Source: Vampirovibrio sp.
Lineage (GTDB): Bacteria > Cyanobacteriota > Vampirovibrionia > Vampirovibrionales > Vampirovibrionaceae
DNA: 40,389 nt
Assembly (NCBI GenBank): GCA_019634025.1
Contig: JAHQWC010000035.1
Location: 1-40,389 of the forward strand
Reading direction: 5' to 3'
This document shows positions 13,464 through 22,352 of the stretch, piece after piece. The notes beneath the pieces are model-generated. The model saw only the letters and a program-made list of their open reading frames with translations. It was not told the DNA's origin and made no database searches. How positions within the stretch are numbered: the first letter of the stretch is position 1; each line of letters begins with the position of its first letter. Made by a program: the position numbers and the translations under genes.

Positions 13464-16036
13464 TACATCCCTCCCGCTTTCCAGGCCATCGCCAATTCAG
13501 TCACCGTGGTGTTCAGCCAGTCATGGGGCATCAGGCACGGCGCAACCAGTAGCGCAATGACCAGGGCGAATACCGCAATCTCGGCAGGGCGAAGATCATC
13601 ATAACGAAGATCGTTGCGAGCTGGGCCAAACAGCAGATGCTGCATCAGTTTGAACAAATACCAGCACGCGGCAAACCAGGTGGCGATGATGACTGCCAAC
13701 CCGTAAGAGATGCCCGTTGCAGGGCTTAGCAAGATTCCCAAATACCCAAAGAAAAGCCCAAAAGGTGGCAGACCAACGGCGGCCATAATCAGCAAGCCCA
13801 TACACACCGCAAAACGGGGCATGGTGTCAAACAGGCCACCGATCTTTGTTAAATCCAAATCGCCGTAGCGGGCGCGCACCCGATCCCACAATAAAAACAA
13901 CCCGCCCCAAACCAGCGTAACGGTCCAGACATAGAATAAAGCCTCAGGTGAAATCGAGCCCGTCTGCGCCACATACCACCAGAATATGGAATAGACCGCA
14001 ATGCCGCCATACGCCAGCAGCCGGGTGACCTGTATTTGTGACAGCGCTTTTAGCGATCCCCATAAGGCACCTGCGATGGCCAGTACGCTAATGGCCGGCA
14101 GTAACTCTTTTGGGAGTTGCGGCAGAAAAGACTTTATGGCGAACACCCCAATCAACGGCATCAATACGCACAACGTTGTCGCCAAAATTTTAGGTGCTTT
14201 TGTTAAGGCTGTGACATAAACACTATGAAGGGGAAATAAGGGAACCAATACGGCAGCGGCTATCAGGAATATAATGGTCTGTCCCGATAAGCCGGAAAAC
14301 CCGATTGTTTGTGTGTAGGCCACCCCTAAGGCAATTAGCGCCACTAGAATGGAAGAAACCGGTGACTGATTGATTTGTTTGCCCATTCGTTTTAGCGTGC
14401 CAAACAGTCTCAGGGCAAACCCGTCCAGATACAGACGATTCATAAAGAATAAATACAGCGTTTCTTTCAACCCACCGGAGTCAGTTGCGCCTGGTTTTGT
14501 TTGACGGCGGTACACCGAGAAGAACCAGCCCCCGGCAATAGAAAGGGCCAGCAGCGCGGCCAGTATCAAGAACAAGCCCGGCGGCAATTCAGCGGCTTCG
14601 AGATAGGCATTGGCGGTAGCCGCATTGGGAATTAAAAAGTGGGTAAACTGTTCGGCGGCAAAGAAATAAGCGGTGGCGATGAGTGCAATACCCACCAGCA
14701 TGACCCCTTTTGTCAGCAGCGGTTTGTTTAAACGGAAAAGGGTCAGCATGGCTTGCGAAGCGGTGACCCAGCTGAACAGAAATAAAATAAACAGCCCCTG
14801 AGACTCCATAAACGAAATGCCCAGCAGTTCGTGCACACCAACGGCAATGCCCAGCGGCGCCAGAAAAGACAGGATCAAGGCCACTCCCCAGCCTACTATG
14901 CCCAGCACAGAGGTGGAGTGTGATTGTATATGTTCCGGCTTTACCTGGTGGCTGCGGGCTTCCTGAATGCCCTTGGCGCAATTCAGGAAAATATCGGCCT
15001 TGAATAGCCCGTGGGCAATCAGGTGAAACACCGCCAACGGAAATGCGCCGAGACCGCATTCCATAATCATGTACCCCATTTGCCCAATAGTAGAGTAGCC
15101 CAGACTTTTTTTGATGTCGTTTTGCACCAGCATCATGCTGCTGCCTAAAATTGCTGTGGCCAAGCCAATCAACAAAACAAAATGCAGGGTTGTCGGACTT
15201 AATATGTACAGGGGCGCCAGCCGGGTGAGTAAAAAGCCGCCGGCGTTAATGCCACCGGAGTGAAGTAATGCGTGAATAGGCGTTGGGGCATATAACGCGT
15301 CCGGCAACCACATATGCAACGGAAACTGGGCGGACTTGCTCATGGCGCCGATAAAAATTAACAGGGTTACCGCCGTCGCGCCGGTAATTTGCAGGCCGGT
15401 GCCGAACACTGAAAAGACAGTCTGATCCACCGCCGCCAGCTCAAACAGTTGCGTCAACTGGACGGTGCCGTATAAATGGTAGGCAAGGGCGATTCCTGCC
15501 ACAAAGGCCATTTCTCCCGCCCGCAAGAAAATAAAGGTTCGAAAAGCGCCATTTGCCGTAGGTACATGGGCATAGTTATGAGACAGCAAACTGAGAAACC
15601 AGCCCGATACCTGCCAAAAGATAAAGAGGGTGATTAGATCGCCACTGGATACCATAAACAGTAGCATTGACACTTTAAGGGCCAGCAAGGTTTGATAGCG
15701 GTTTTGGTGCGGGTCTTGCTGAAGGTATCGGGTGGAGTAGCGGTACAGAATCGTTCCAAACAATGAGATAACCGTCATCATGACTGCGGCTAGCCGGTCA
15801 ATGGTTATGCCTGCCGTTGGTAAAAATTCCCAAGGCGTTGAAAACAGAACGAGGTGGATCGGCTCAGGACTTTGTATTGCGTTCCAGAGCAGCGGCAGCG
15901 AGGTTAAAAACCCGGCAAATATTATCCACCAGCCAAGTGTGTAACTTTTTTTACCTACATAATTATTAGGCAACGCCGTTAGCAATGCTGCAATGAATGG
16001 CGCCATTGGAACGAGTAACGGGTATAAACTCATCAT
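13463..16036 (-). CDS. dabB: Inorganic carbon uptake membrane subunit DabB, extended with a second antiporter-like half
   Basis: Residues 1 to about 550 form a complete NuoL/Mrp-type antiporter subunit with DabB signatures: SKSAQFPLHMWLPDA (about 233-247), PTPIHALLHSGGINAGGFLL (about 251-270) and KSLGYSTIGQMGYMIMECGL (about 310-329). These helices carry the lysines and histidines of a proton path that should power DabA. The protein then continues for about 270 residues. This extra part contains FPLH (602-605), TKAPKILATTLCVLMPL (613-629), QVTRLLAYGGI (669-679) and DTMPRFAVCMGLLIMAAVGL (738-757), which match the order of motifs in NuoM/NuoN-type subunits but with key residues changed. DabB proteins known to me are shorter. 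The start is ATG 16036; a TTG one codon upstream is also possible. The 3' end overlaps dabA. Confidence 0.88.
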   Translation of the reverse strand: MMSLYPLLVPMAPFIAALLTALPNNYVGKKSYTLGWWIIFAGFLTSLPLLWNAIQSPEPIHLVLFSTPWEFLPTAGITIDRLAAVMMTVISLFGTILYRYSTRYLQQDPHQNRYQTLLALKVSMLLFMVSSGDLITLFIFWQVSGWFLSLLSHNYAHVPTANGAFRTFIFLRAGEMAFVAGIALAYHLYGTVQLTQLFELAAVDQTVFSVFGTGLQITGATAVTLLIFIGAMSKSAQFPLHMWLPDALYAPTPIHALLHSGGINAGGFLLTRLAPLYILSPTTLHFVLLIGLATAILGSSMMLVQNDIKKSLGYSTIGQMGYMIMECGLGAFPLAVFHLIAHGLFKADIFLNCAKGIQEARSHQVKPEHIQSHSTSVLGIVGWGVALILSFLAPLGIAVGVHELLGISFMESQGLFILFLFSWVTASQAMLTLFRLNKPLLTKGVMLVGIALIATAYFFAAEQFTHFLIPNAATANAYLEAAELPPGLFLILAALLALSIAGGWFFSVYRRQTKPGATDSGGLKETLYLFFMNRLYLDGFALRLFGTLKRMGKQINQSPVSSILVALIALGVAYTQTIGFSGLSGQTIIFLIAAAVLVPLFPLHSVYVTALTKAPKILATTLCVLMPLIGVFAIKSFLPQLPKELLPAISVLAIAGALWGSLKALSQIQVTRLLAYGGIAVYSIFWWYVAQTGSISPEALFYVWTVTLVWGGLFLLWDRVRARYGDLDLTKIGGLFDTMPRFAVCMGLLIMAAVGLPPFGLFFGYLGILLSPATGISYGLAVIIATWFAACWYLFKLMQHLLFGPARNDLRYDDLRPAEIAVFALVIALLVAPCLMPHDWLNTTVTELAMAWKAGGM

Positions 16037-16039
16037 CAA

Positions 16040-16386
16040 TCAGCTATCCGCCCTATATTTTTCTGAATTTGGATCAAAGATCTCTCTCTGCCCTGTCGCT
16101 CAATAATTAAACTACCCATTTTCAGAACGTATGACGCTGTTATGGGTGACTAAACTCTATAGATGATCAAAGTATAACCAAAACTCATGCCACCACCAAG
16201 GTCTTTCAAACGAATTTAAGATATCTTTCGTCAGTACTCTTCCTAGCGAAGCGCTTACACCTGTTTATTCCTCGGTCATCAACTAATCTTATAACTTTCT
16301 TTTGGATGACATGTCACTTATATCACTTCACTATCAAAATAGAAAAATTTAGTCAGAACTTTAATAATATGAGAAATGATAGCGTG
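16040..16386. other. Intergenic region upstream of dabB, with a perfect palindrome
   Basis: These 347 bases separate the carbonic anhydrase gene from dabB (both minus strand). I see no gene. The only distinct element is the ten-base palindrome TGACATGTCA at 16307-16316, which could be an operator. The region is AT-rich and probably holds the dabBA promoter, but no hexamer pair was convincing. DAB operons in other bacteria are often controlled by LysR-type regulators; none is encoded nearby. Confidence 0.5.
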
Positions 16387-17061
16387 TTAACCGGCAGCCA
16401 GCTTTTGTAGCGGGCGAACATTATATACCCCGCCAGCAACATCCTTGGTTACGTTGATGAACTGGTCTTTTTTAGGACTGTAGGCCAGCATTTTACCGGT
16501 TTCAAACTCGTACATCCAACCGTGCAACCGAACTCCTCCGCTGGCTAATTTGGCTGCAACGGCAGGTAAGGTTTGCAGGTTATGGAGTTGCAGCAATACG
16601 TTTTGCTCAATGGCTTTTTGTAGCTTTTTTGCTTCCGGCATCCGGTGATACAGGGTATCTATCATCTGGCGAATGGGTTTAGCGTGTTCCAGCCAGGCTA
16701 GTACCGTGGGTAAGTCTTTGTGTTTAGCAGGGTCGTCCAACAACGCTTGGATGGCGCCGCACTGGCTGTGGCCACAGATTACAATGTCTTTGACGCCTAG
16801 TGCATTTACGGCAAACTCAATGGTGGCAGCCTGCCCAGTGACGCCGGCGCTTACCGGCGGTACAATGTTGCCGGCATTGCGTAGGACAAACAGATCGCCG
16901 GGTTGCATTTGGGTAATGAGGTTGGGTGCAATCCGGGAGTCGGAACACGTAATGAACAAGGCCTTTGGATGTTGGCCCTTGCTTAACTTTTGGAACAATG
17001 GTTTTTGGGTTTTATAAACGTTTTTTTTAAACTGACGGGTGCCGTCAATCAGTTCTTTCAT
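16387..17061 (-). CDS. Beta-class carbonic anhydrase
   Basis: The enzyme interconverts CO2 and bicarbonate with a zinc ion. The zinc ligands and catalytic dyad of beta-carbonic anhydrases are present: Cys39, Asp41 and Arg43 in FITCSDSRI, and His98 and Cys101 in GHSQCGAI. FVLRNAGNIVPP (about 58-69), also diagnostic, lies between them. The length of 224 residues is typical. The reading frame remains open upstream to 17133, but the family normally begins as here (MKELIDGTRQF), so the ATG at 17061 is preferred although its ribosome-binding site is weak. No signal peptide is seen, so the enzyme is cytoplasmic. It lies upstream of dabB-dabA on the same strand, which supports a joint role in supplying inorganic carbon. 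Confidence 0.93.
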   Translation of the reverse strand: MKELIDGTRQFKKNVYKTQKPLFQKLSKGQHPKALFITCSDSRIAPNLITQMQPGDLFVLRNAGNIVPPVSAGVTGQAATIEFAVNALGVKDIVICGHSQCGAIQALLDDPAKHKDLPTVLAWLEHAKPIRQMIDTLYHRMPEAKKLQKAIEQNVLLQLHNLQTLPAVAAKLASGGVRLHGWMYEFETGKMLAYSPKKDQFINVTKDVAGGVYNVRPLQKLAAG

Positions 17062-17235
17062 CACTAAATTTACCCATGTATGAGATTGGATGCTTAAGGC
17101 ACACACTTTAACACGAATGTAGTGGGCACCCATAAGGTGTTTGAGGATTTTAACCGCTTCAGGTACACTAATAGTAGATTATGTGGGGAATAACTCGGGT
17201 GCTTTCATCCGTTTTAAAACAATTTCCCAGCAGAT

Positions 17236-18666
17236 ATGAGAGGTAATGCAACGGAAATGGATATGTCGTTTGTCTTTGGCATCGTGGGCATCATAATTGG
17301 CCTGTTCATCGGTTGGCTATTGGCAGGACGTCAGGCAGAGCAGAAACACCGGCAAATTCAAACGGATCATCAACACCTGGTGGAGCAGGATATCCGCAAA
17401 CAATCTGAATTGGCTGCGGCTAAAACCCAGTTAGACGCACTTGCCCTCCAGCAGACTGAAGGTTCGCTCGAGCTGGAAAAAACCCGCCTACAGGCGGCAG
17501 AGCTTCAGGCGCAAAAAGCAGCGGTAGAAAGCCGACTGACGACGCTACAAGAAGAGCAGGTAAAGCAGGAAACGTTGCGTAAAAAAGAGTTTGAAGCCTT
17601 TATGCTGAAGCAGCTGGATACCTTAAAGCAAAACTTTGAGGAAAAGGCTCATAACGAGCATCAGGAGAACCAGGAACGCCTGGATGAGAAGATGAAAAAT
17701 CTGCTGAAGCCGCTTACGGAAATTATTGAGGAGTATCAGGAAAAGGTAGAGCAGGTAGAAAAAGAGCATCACACCAGCACAGAGTTGATTCGGGTGGATT
17801 TGAAGCGGGTGGTGGATACCAACACCAAGGTTTATTCGGCCCTTAGCACCAATAAAGGCCGGGGCGACTGGGGGGAATTGCAGCTCATCCGGCTTTTGGA
17901 AGAGTCCGGCTTGCACGAAGGGACGGGGTATAAAAAACAAACCGCCTTTGCTGAAGGCAAAAAACGTCCGGACGTGCAGGTGTTTTTCCCCGATGGGCGA
18001 TCCATGTTTATTGATGCCAAGACCATTCAGTTGGATTTGAATCAGGAAGACGATGGGACGGAAGAGGCGTTTGAACAGAAAAAGCAGCGACACCTCACCT
18101 CGTTAAAATCTGCAGTGAAAGATCTGGTGGGCAAAGATTACCAGACCGAAGTGTCCCATGCGTCGGACTATATTATTCTCTACGTCCCGGTAGAAAGCAT
18201 GCTGGCGTATGCCTCTTTGGCAGATCCTGAATTGCTGAACTGGGCGTATCGCCAGCGGGTGATATTGGCCAGTCCGTTGATTGTGATGGCGATTTTGGGG
18301 ATGGTGCACCGCACATGGCAAAATGCTCAACTGTCTAAAGAGGCGGATACCATCCGAGACCTGGGGAAAGACTTGTATAAGCAGGCTAACACCCTGGTCG
18401 AGCGCTTCCAAAAACTGGGTCGGGCGATGGGGACCTTGAACACGGCCTATCAGGATACTTGGACATCACTGGACGGGAACCAGGGGCTGACCAAAAAAGT
18501 GAAAAAACTGGCAGATTATGGCTGTCAGGATGGAAAACCCTTGCCGGAGACGGTGTATCGGCCAGAGAATTTAATGGAAACCAAAGAGCCATTAGAAGAA
18601 TCTAGACAAGGGTATCAGAGGGAACAGGGCAAAGAAAAACCTGTTGTTATTAATTCTTCAAACTGA
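17236..18666 (+). CDS. rmuC: DNA recombination protein RmuC homologue
   Basis: The 476-residue protein has an N-terminal membrane helix (about 10-30), a long coiled coil rich in Gln, Glu, Lys and Ala (about 35-205), then the RmuC domain with a PD-(D/E)XK-like core: GDWGELQLIRLLEESGL, KRPDVQVFFPDGRSMFIDAK and ESMLAYASLADPELL. RmuC limits DNA rearrangements at inverted repeats in E. coli, and its exact biochemical action is not settled. The tail (about 425-476) is charged and probably disordered. The start could be ATG 17236, 17257 or 17263; none has an ideal ribosome-binding site. Its last nine bases overlap the end of the convergent orphan gene. Confidence 0.9.
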   Translation: MRGNATEMDMSFVFGIVGIIIGLFIGWLLAGRQAEQKHRQIQTDHQHLVEQDIRKQSELAAAKTQLDALALQQTEGSLELEKTRLQAAELQAQKAAVESRLTTLQEEQVKQETLRKKEFEAFMLKQLDTLKQNFEEKAHNEHQENQERLDEKMKNLLKPLTEIIEEYQEKVEQVEKEHHTSTELIRVDLKRVVDTNTKVYSALSTNKGRGDWGELQLIRLLEESGLHEGTGYKKQTAFAEGKKRPDVQVFFPDGRSMFIDAKTIQLDLNQEDDGTEEAFEQKKQRHLTSLKSAVKDLVGKDYQTEVSHASDYIILYVPVESMLAYASLADPELLNWAYRQRVILASPLIVMAILGMVHRTWQNAQLSKEADTIRDLGKDLYKQANTLVERFQKLGRAMGTLNTAYQDTWTSLDGNQGLTKKVKKLADYGCQDGKPLPETVYRPENLMETKEPLEESRQGYQREQGKEKPVVINSSN

Positions 18667-19149
18667 TCGAGACTTACGATCAGGTCCTACTGGGATTCCT
18701 AGTCGTAAACAGGCTTTGGCTAAAAATGTATAATTTTTGTATATCTCCCCTCTTAGTCTAGGGTCGCCTATTAATGCATTTAAGCTAGCTCCATTACTAA
18801 AATCTCCTTGATCTCTACGCGCTGCAAGATATCGAATGCTGCTTTTCCGAAGTGGTATGCTTCGTGCAGAAATTCTCCTTTGGCTAGAACGAGATCTAAT
18901 TCCCTGCATAGGTTGACCGGTATCTTGTGTTGTAAAAGCTACAATATCTTTGGCAAATTTGTATAAAGACTTGGCTGTTACCTGACTTCTTAGGCCGGAA
19001 TCGCCCATAAATCTAGATAAATTTACAGGTTTATCGATCCCCTGTCTGCTGATATGTTGCAGCAGCATTCGCCGGGCATGAGCGTCTATTGGATTGGGCC
19101 GCCGGTATCCAAACCGAATTGGTAAGTATTGACCTGTGTTTATAAGCAT
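18658..19149 (-). CDS. Arg-rich orphan protein, unknown
   Basis: I do not recognise this 163-residue basic protein. Arg- and Ser-rich stretches dominate the middle (IRSRSSQRRISARSIPLRKS, about 82-101). Both ends carry short basic motifs (FGYRRPNPID, VGPDRKSRSV). No signal peptide or membrane helix is seen. Codon use (AGA, ATA, CTA, TTA) departs from rmuC beside it and resembles the orphans at 8704-8976 and 23270-23950. The ATG at 19149 lacks a strong ribosome-binding site. The frame is long and has reasonable protein composition, so I consider it real, perhaps lineage-specific or acquired. It overlaps the end of rmuC by nine bases. Confidence 0.6.
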   Translation of the reverse strand: MLINTGQYLPIRFGYRRPNPIDAHARRMLLQHISRQGIDKPVNLSRFMGDSGLRSQVTAKSLYKFAKDIVAFTTQDTGQPMQGIRSRSSQRRISARSIPLRKSSIRYLAARRDQGDFSNGASLNALIGDPRLRGEIYKNYTFLAKACLRLGIPVGPDRKSRSV

Positions 19150-19300
19150 TCGTCATTAGCCATTCATATGATGTGCATGTCATGTAAAACAAAACAGCCT
19201 CTTATATTGCCTGTTTATATTTCTCGAGTAAGTAGAAGGTATAATAGGCATATATCACTCAGGATCAGTATTGGGATTAATTCGGAATTTATAGAGCGCC

Positions 19301-20029
19301 ATGAACACACTGACCACCCGCTTGGCCAACTCTAAGCAGAAGGGCTCTTTCGCAGCTCGGGCAAGGCAAAAACGGTTTCGGCTCCTGTTAGATCTGTTGC
19401 AAACCGTTCCGCGTCCGATCTCTATTTTAGATGTGGGGGGAAATCGGACCTTTTGGCAAAATCTGGTACAGGCGGCTTCTCATGACTATGGCTATTCTGC
19501 CGATTCCAGCAACCCTTTGTTTGAGGGCATGGCAATTACGCTGCTGAATATCAAAGTGGATGCTCTGGCCCAGGTCACGTCTGACATTGATGGGATTCGG
19601 TTTACCTATATTCAGGGCGATGGTTGCCATATGCCGAAGTTTGCTGATGGCCAGTTTGACGTGGTGTTTTCAAACTCGGTGATTGAGCATGTGTATACGT
19701 TTGAGAACCAACAAAAAATGGCCCAGGAGATTCAGCGGGTGGGCCAACGGTATTTTGTGCAAACACCTAACCGATACTTTCCGGTGGAGCCACACTTTCT
19801 GTTTCCTTGTTTTCAGTTTTTGCCCCGTCCGGTGCAACGGTTTTTACTCAAACACTGGGAGTTGGGGTGGTATCCCAAGGTTTCTGAGCCCAGTGTGGCC
19901 GATAGGATGATAGATGAAATCCGGCTGATGAAACGCCGTGAGTTGCAGGCATTGTTTCCGGAAGGTGAGCTGACGGAGGAAAAGTTTGCCGGGCTGGTAA
20001 AGTCCTTTATTGTGCATCACGGATTTTAG
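19301..20029 (+). CDS. Class I SAM-dependent methyltransferase
   Basis: The 242-residue protein has the order of motifs of a Methyltransf_11-type enzyme. Motif I is ISILDVGGNRTFW (about 40-52), which binds S-adenosylmethionine. An acidic residue follows in the second strand, then GDGCHMPKFADGQFDVVFSN (about 107-126) and VIEHV. The substrate is unknown. The second half (RYFVQTPNRYFPVEPHFLFP, then FLPRPVQRFLLKHWELG) resembles methyltransferases of cell-surface glycan or lipid gene sets, but no such genes adjoin it. The ATG at 19301 is preceded only by a weak GAG. Confidence 0.8.
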   Translation: MNTLTTRLANSKQKGSFAARARQKRFRLLLDLLQTVPRPISILDVGGNRTFWQNLVQAASHDYGYSADSSNPLFEGMAITLLNIKVDALAQVTSDIDGIRFTYIQGDGCHMPKFADGQFDVVFSNSVIEHVYTFENQQKMAQEIQRVGQRYFVQTPNRYFPVEPHFLFPCFQFLPRPVQRFLLKHWELGWYPKVSEPSVADRMIDEIRLMKRRELQALFPEGELTEEKFAGLVKSFIVHHGF

Positions 20030-20107
20030 CCCCGCACATCTGAGGGATGTTGGAGGTTGGGCCGGCTGGTTCAATAAAGTAGGTTGTATGACAGTAGGAA
20101 GTGTTTC

Positions 20108-20617
20108 ATGGCTCATCAAGTTTCGGTGACCTACACGCCTGAGCTGCTGAAAAAGGCGACAATAAGATACTTTGTCCGGTTGATGGGCAGGTGGAGCTGC
20201 TGCACGGGAGCCTTGGCCTCGGTTTGTTTTGCCCTGCCGTGGGTGCCGTTTTTTGCCGGGTGCTCTTTGACGTATTTGTTTCCAATACTGGGGTGGATTG
20301 CAGTGGGGTTGCTGGTTCTTTTTCCGCCGGTAATTTACCTAAGGGTGGTTCAATTAAACCAACAACTCCTCAAAAAATTGGACGGTGAGCCCCTTCATTT
20401 TGACTTTCAAGAGGAGCTGGTCACCATTGAATCTTCCTTGGGCAAGTCTGAGGTGAAGTGGCAGATTTTTGATAAACTGTGGATTTTCCCGGATCTTTGG
20501 CTGTTGTTTAACGGCGCCAGCAACTATTTTATCTTGCCGGAAGATCTACTTACGGCAGATAGCAAAGCGTTTATTCGCCAGCGGTGTGACGAAAACGATA
20601 TTCCGGTGAAAGATTAA
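20108..20617 (+). CDS. YcxB-like membrane protein
   Basis: The 169-residue protein starts with a short strand (HQVSVTYTPE), has two membrane helices (about 33-55 and 60-80), and ends with a soluble domain of about 85 residues (FQEELVTIESSLGKSEVKW, then LFNGASNYFILPEDLL). This is the layout of YcxB C-terminal-like proteins, whose function is unknown. The ATG at 20108 has AGGAAG seven bases upstream and is preferred over the upstream TTG at 20084. The stop codon overlaps the convergent fabF stop by four bases (TTAA). Confidence 0.65.
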   Translation: MAHQVSVTYTPELLKKATIRYFVRLMGRWSCCTGALASVCFALPWVPFFAGCSLTYLFPILGWIAVGLLVLFPPVIYLRVVQLNQQLLKKLDGEPLHFDFQEELVTIESSLGKSEVKWQIFDKLWIFPDLWLLFNGASNYFILPEDLLTADSKAFIRQRCDENDIPVKD

Positions 20618-21879
20618 TTATCCGAAAACTCTTGGAAAATCAGCGTGGCGTTGTGGCCGCCGAAGCCGAAGGAGTTGGACATGGCCATCTTCAAGTCGTC
20701 GGCTTTCCGGGCGGTTTTGGGCACGTAGTCCAAGTCGCACTGATCGTCAGGATCTTCCAGGTTAATGGTGGGCGGAATCATTTTGTTTTTAATGGCCAGC
20801 AGCGAAATAATCGCCTCTAAGGATCCGGCAGCGCCCAACAGGTGGCCGGTCATGCTCTTGGTGGAACTAACCCGTAGGCCGTTGGTGGCGTGTTCGCCAA
20901 ATACGCTTTTGACCGCAATGGTTTCCGCCACATCGCCCACCGGAGTGCTGGTGCCATGGGCATTAACATATTGGATCTGGTCCGGAGTGACGCCTGCATC
21001 CCGCAAGGCAGCCCGCATAGACCGGGCGGCACCTTCGCCGTCTGAGGGGGGAGACACAATGTCGTTGGCGTCTGCAGTACGACCGTAGCCGATGACTTCG
21101 CCGTAGATCCGGGCGCCACGCTTTTTGGCGTGCTCCATTTCTTCCAAAATCAACACGGCGGATCCTTCCGCCATCACAAACCCGTCACGGCCTTTTTCAA
21201 AGGGGCGAGAGGCGGTTTTAGGGTCATCGTTTCTTAGTGACAGCGCCCGGGCAGCGGCAAAACCGTCTACCGCCAACACCGTAATCGGGGCTTCTGCACC
21301 GCCGGCAATCATCACATCCACTTCGTCATCACGAATCATGCGGAAGGCGTTACCCACGGCAGATGCGCCGGAGGCACAGGCGGTGGAAACCGACTCGCTG
21401 GGTCCTTTGGCGTTAAATTCAATGGAGACCCGACCGGCAGCACTGTCACACAACATCATGGGAATAAAGAACGGGCTGGTTTTACCCCATCCTTTTTGAA
21501 TCCCTTTGGTGTGGTACTCCTCAATGGTATGAATTCCACCGGCGCCGGTGCTGATGATGGTACCCATCCGTTCCGGCACAACGCTACCGTTTAGCTTGGA
21601 GTCATCATACGCCAGTCGAGAAGCAGCCATTCCCAGTTGGGTATAGCGGTCCATTCGCCGGGCGTCTTTTTTATCCATGTAGTTTTCCGGCGCAAAGTCT
21701 TTACACTCGGCGCCAATTTTGCAAGCTATTTCGTCGGTAGGAATACACTCTAACAGGCCAATGCCGCTGTTGCCTTCAACCAGGTTATTCCAAAGTTGGT
21801 CTAAGGTGTAACCGACGGATGAGATAACGCCCATCCCGGTTACGACGACACGCCGCTTTTGTGTTTGAGTCATCGGCAT
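20614..21879 (-). CDS. fabF: Beta-ketoacyl-ACP synthase II (FabF)
   Basis: FabF condenses malonyl-ACP with acyl-ACP during fatty-acid elongation. The 421-residue protein carries the Cys-His-His triad: the nucleophilic cysteine in STACASGASAV, one histidine in YVNAHGTSTPVGD and the other in SMTGHLLGAAGS. The N-terminal RRVVVTGMGVISSVG and the C-terminal NSFGFGGHNATLIF are standard. The start may be ATG 21879 or 21873; the site before 21879 is weak. It lies downstream of acpP and fabG on the same strand, a common fatty-acid synthesis order. The 113-base gap before it contains the 14-base sequence TTTTATAAGCGTTT on the minus strand, shared with the aldolase upstream region. Confidence 0.97.
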   Translation of the reverse strand: MPMTQTQKRRVVVTGMGVISSVGYTLDQLWNNLVEGNSGIGLLECIPTDEIACKIGAECKDFAPENYMDKKDARRMDRYTQLGMAASRLAYDDSKLNGSVVPERMGTIISTGAGGIHTIEEYHTKGIQKGWGKTSPFFIPMMLCDSAAGRVSIEFNAKGPSESVSTACASGASAVGNAFRMIRDDEVDVMIAGGAEAPITVLAVDGFAAARALSLRNDDPKTASRPFEKGRDGFVMAEGSAVLILEEMEHAKKRGARIYGEVIGYGRTADANDIVSPPSDGEGAARSMRAALRDAGVTPDQIQYVNAHGTSTPVGDVAETIAVKSVFGEHATNGLRVSSTKSMTGHLLGAAGSLEAIISLLAIKNKMIPPTINLEDPDDQCDLDYVPKTARKADDLKMAMSNSFGFGGHNATLIFQEFSDN

Positions 21880-21992
21880 GATCCAATCTTGAGGGTCGGT
21901 TTATTTAAAAACGCTTATAAAACTAAAACTATCCAGATCTTTAGGCAAACATCAGGCAGATACCTGGTTGCAAGCTACTAAAGGGCTCTCGT

Positions 21993-22247
21993 CTACTTGA
22001 CGTTTTTCTCGATGTGAGAAACAGCGTCTTGAACAGTTTGAATTTTTTCAGCTTCTTCGTCCGGAATTTCCAGACCGAATTCTTCTTCAAAGGCCATGAC
22101 GAGTTCCACAGTGTCCAGGGAGTCAGCGCCCAAGTCTTGGGTAAAGCTGGCTTCTGGGGTCACCTCGGCTTCGTCAACGCTTAATTGTTCCACAATCACT
22201 TTTTTGACGCGATCAAAAACCGGTGAAGTGGTGGTGCTCATAGTCAT
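21993..22247 (-). CDS. acpP: Acyl carrier protein
   Basis: The 84-residue acidic protein contains [20 protein letters not shown], the site where phosphopantetheine is attached to the serine of DSL, followed by the helix [12 protein letters not shown]. It carries growing acyl chains between FabG, FabF and other enzymes. The ATG at 22247 is preceded by GGAGG at six bases, an unusually strong site that fits the high abundance of this protein. It lies between fabG and fabF. Confidence 0.98.
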   Translation of the reverse strand: MTMSTTTSPVFDRVKKVIVEQLSVDEAEVTPEASFTQDLGADSLDTVELVMAFEEEFGLEIPDEEAEKIQTVQDAVSHIEKNVK

Positions 22248-22352
22248 GTGATGCCTCCATTTTCGGATAACGAAACACTAATTATAGCGGAAAAACCGTT
22301 TCTGTCAGCTATGGGGTGGTATTTTACTTCAAACATCTTCAAAGCGCCAACC

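Noticed and set aside
10686-16036. Respiratory complex I or Mrp antiporter operon
   Set aside because: Only a single NuoL-like gene is present, and it is coupled to a DUF2309 gene with an intact Cys-Asp-His-Cys site, which identifies a DAB-type system.
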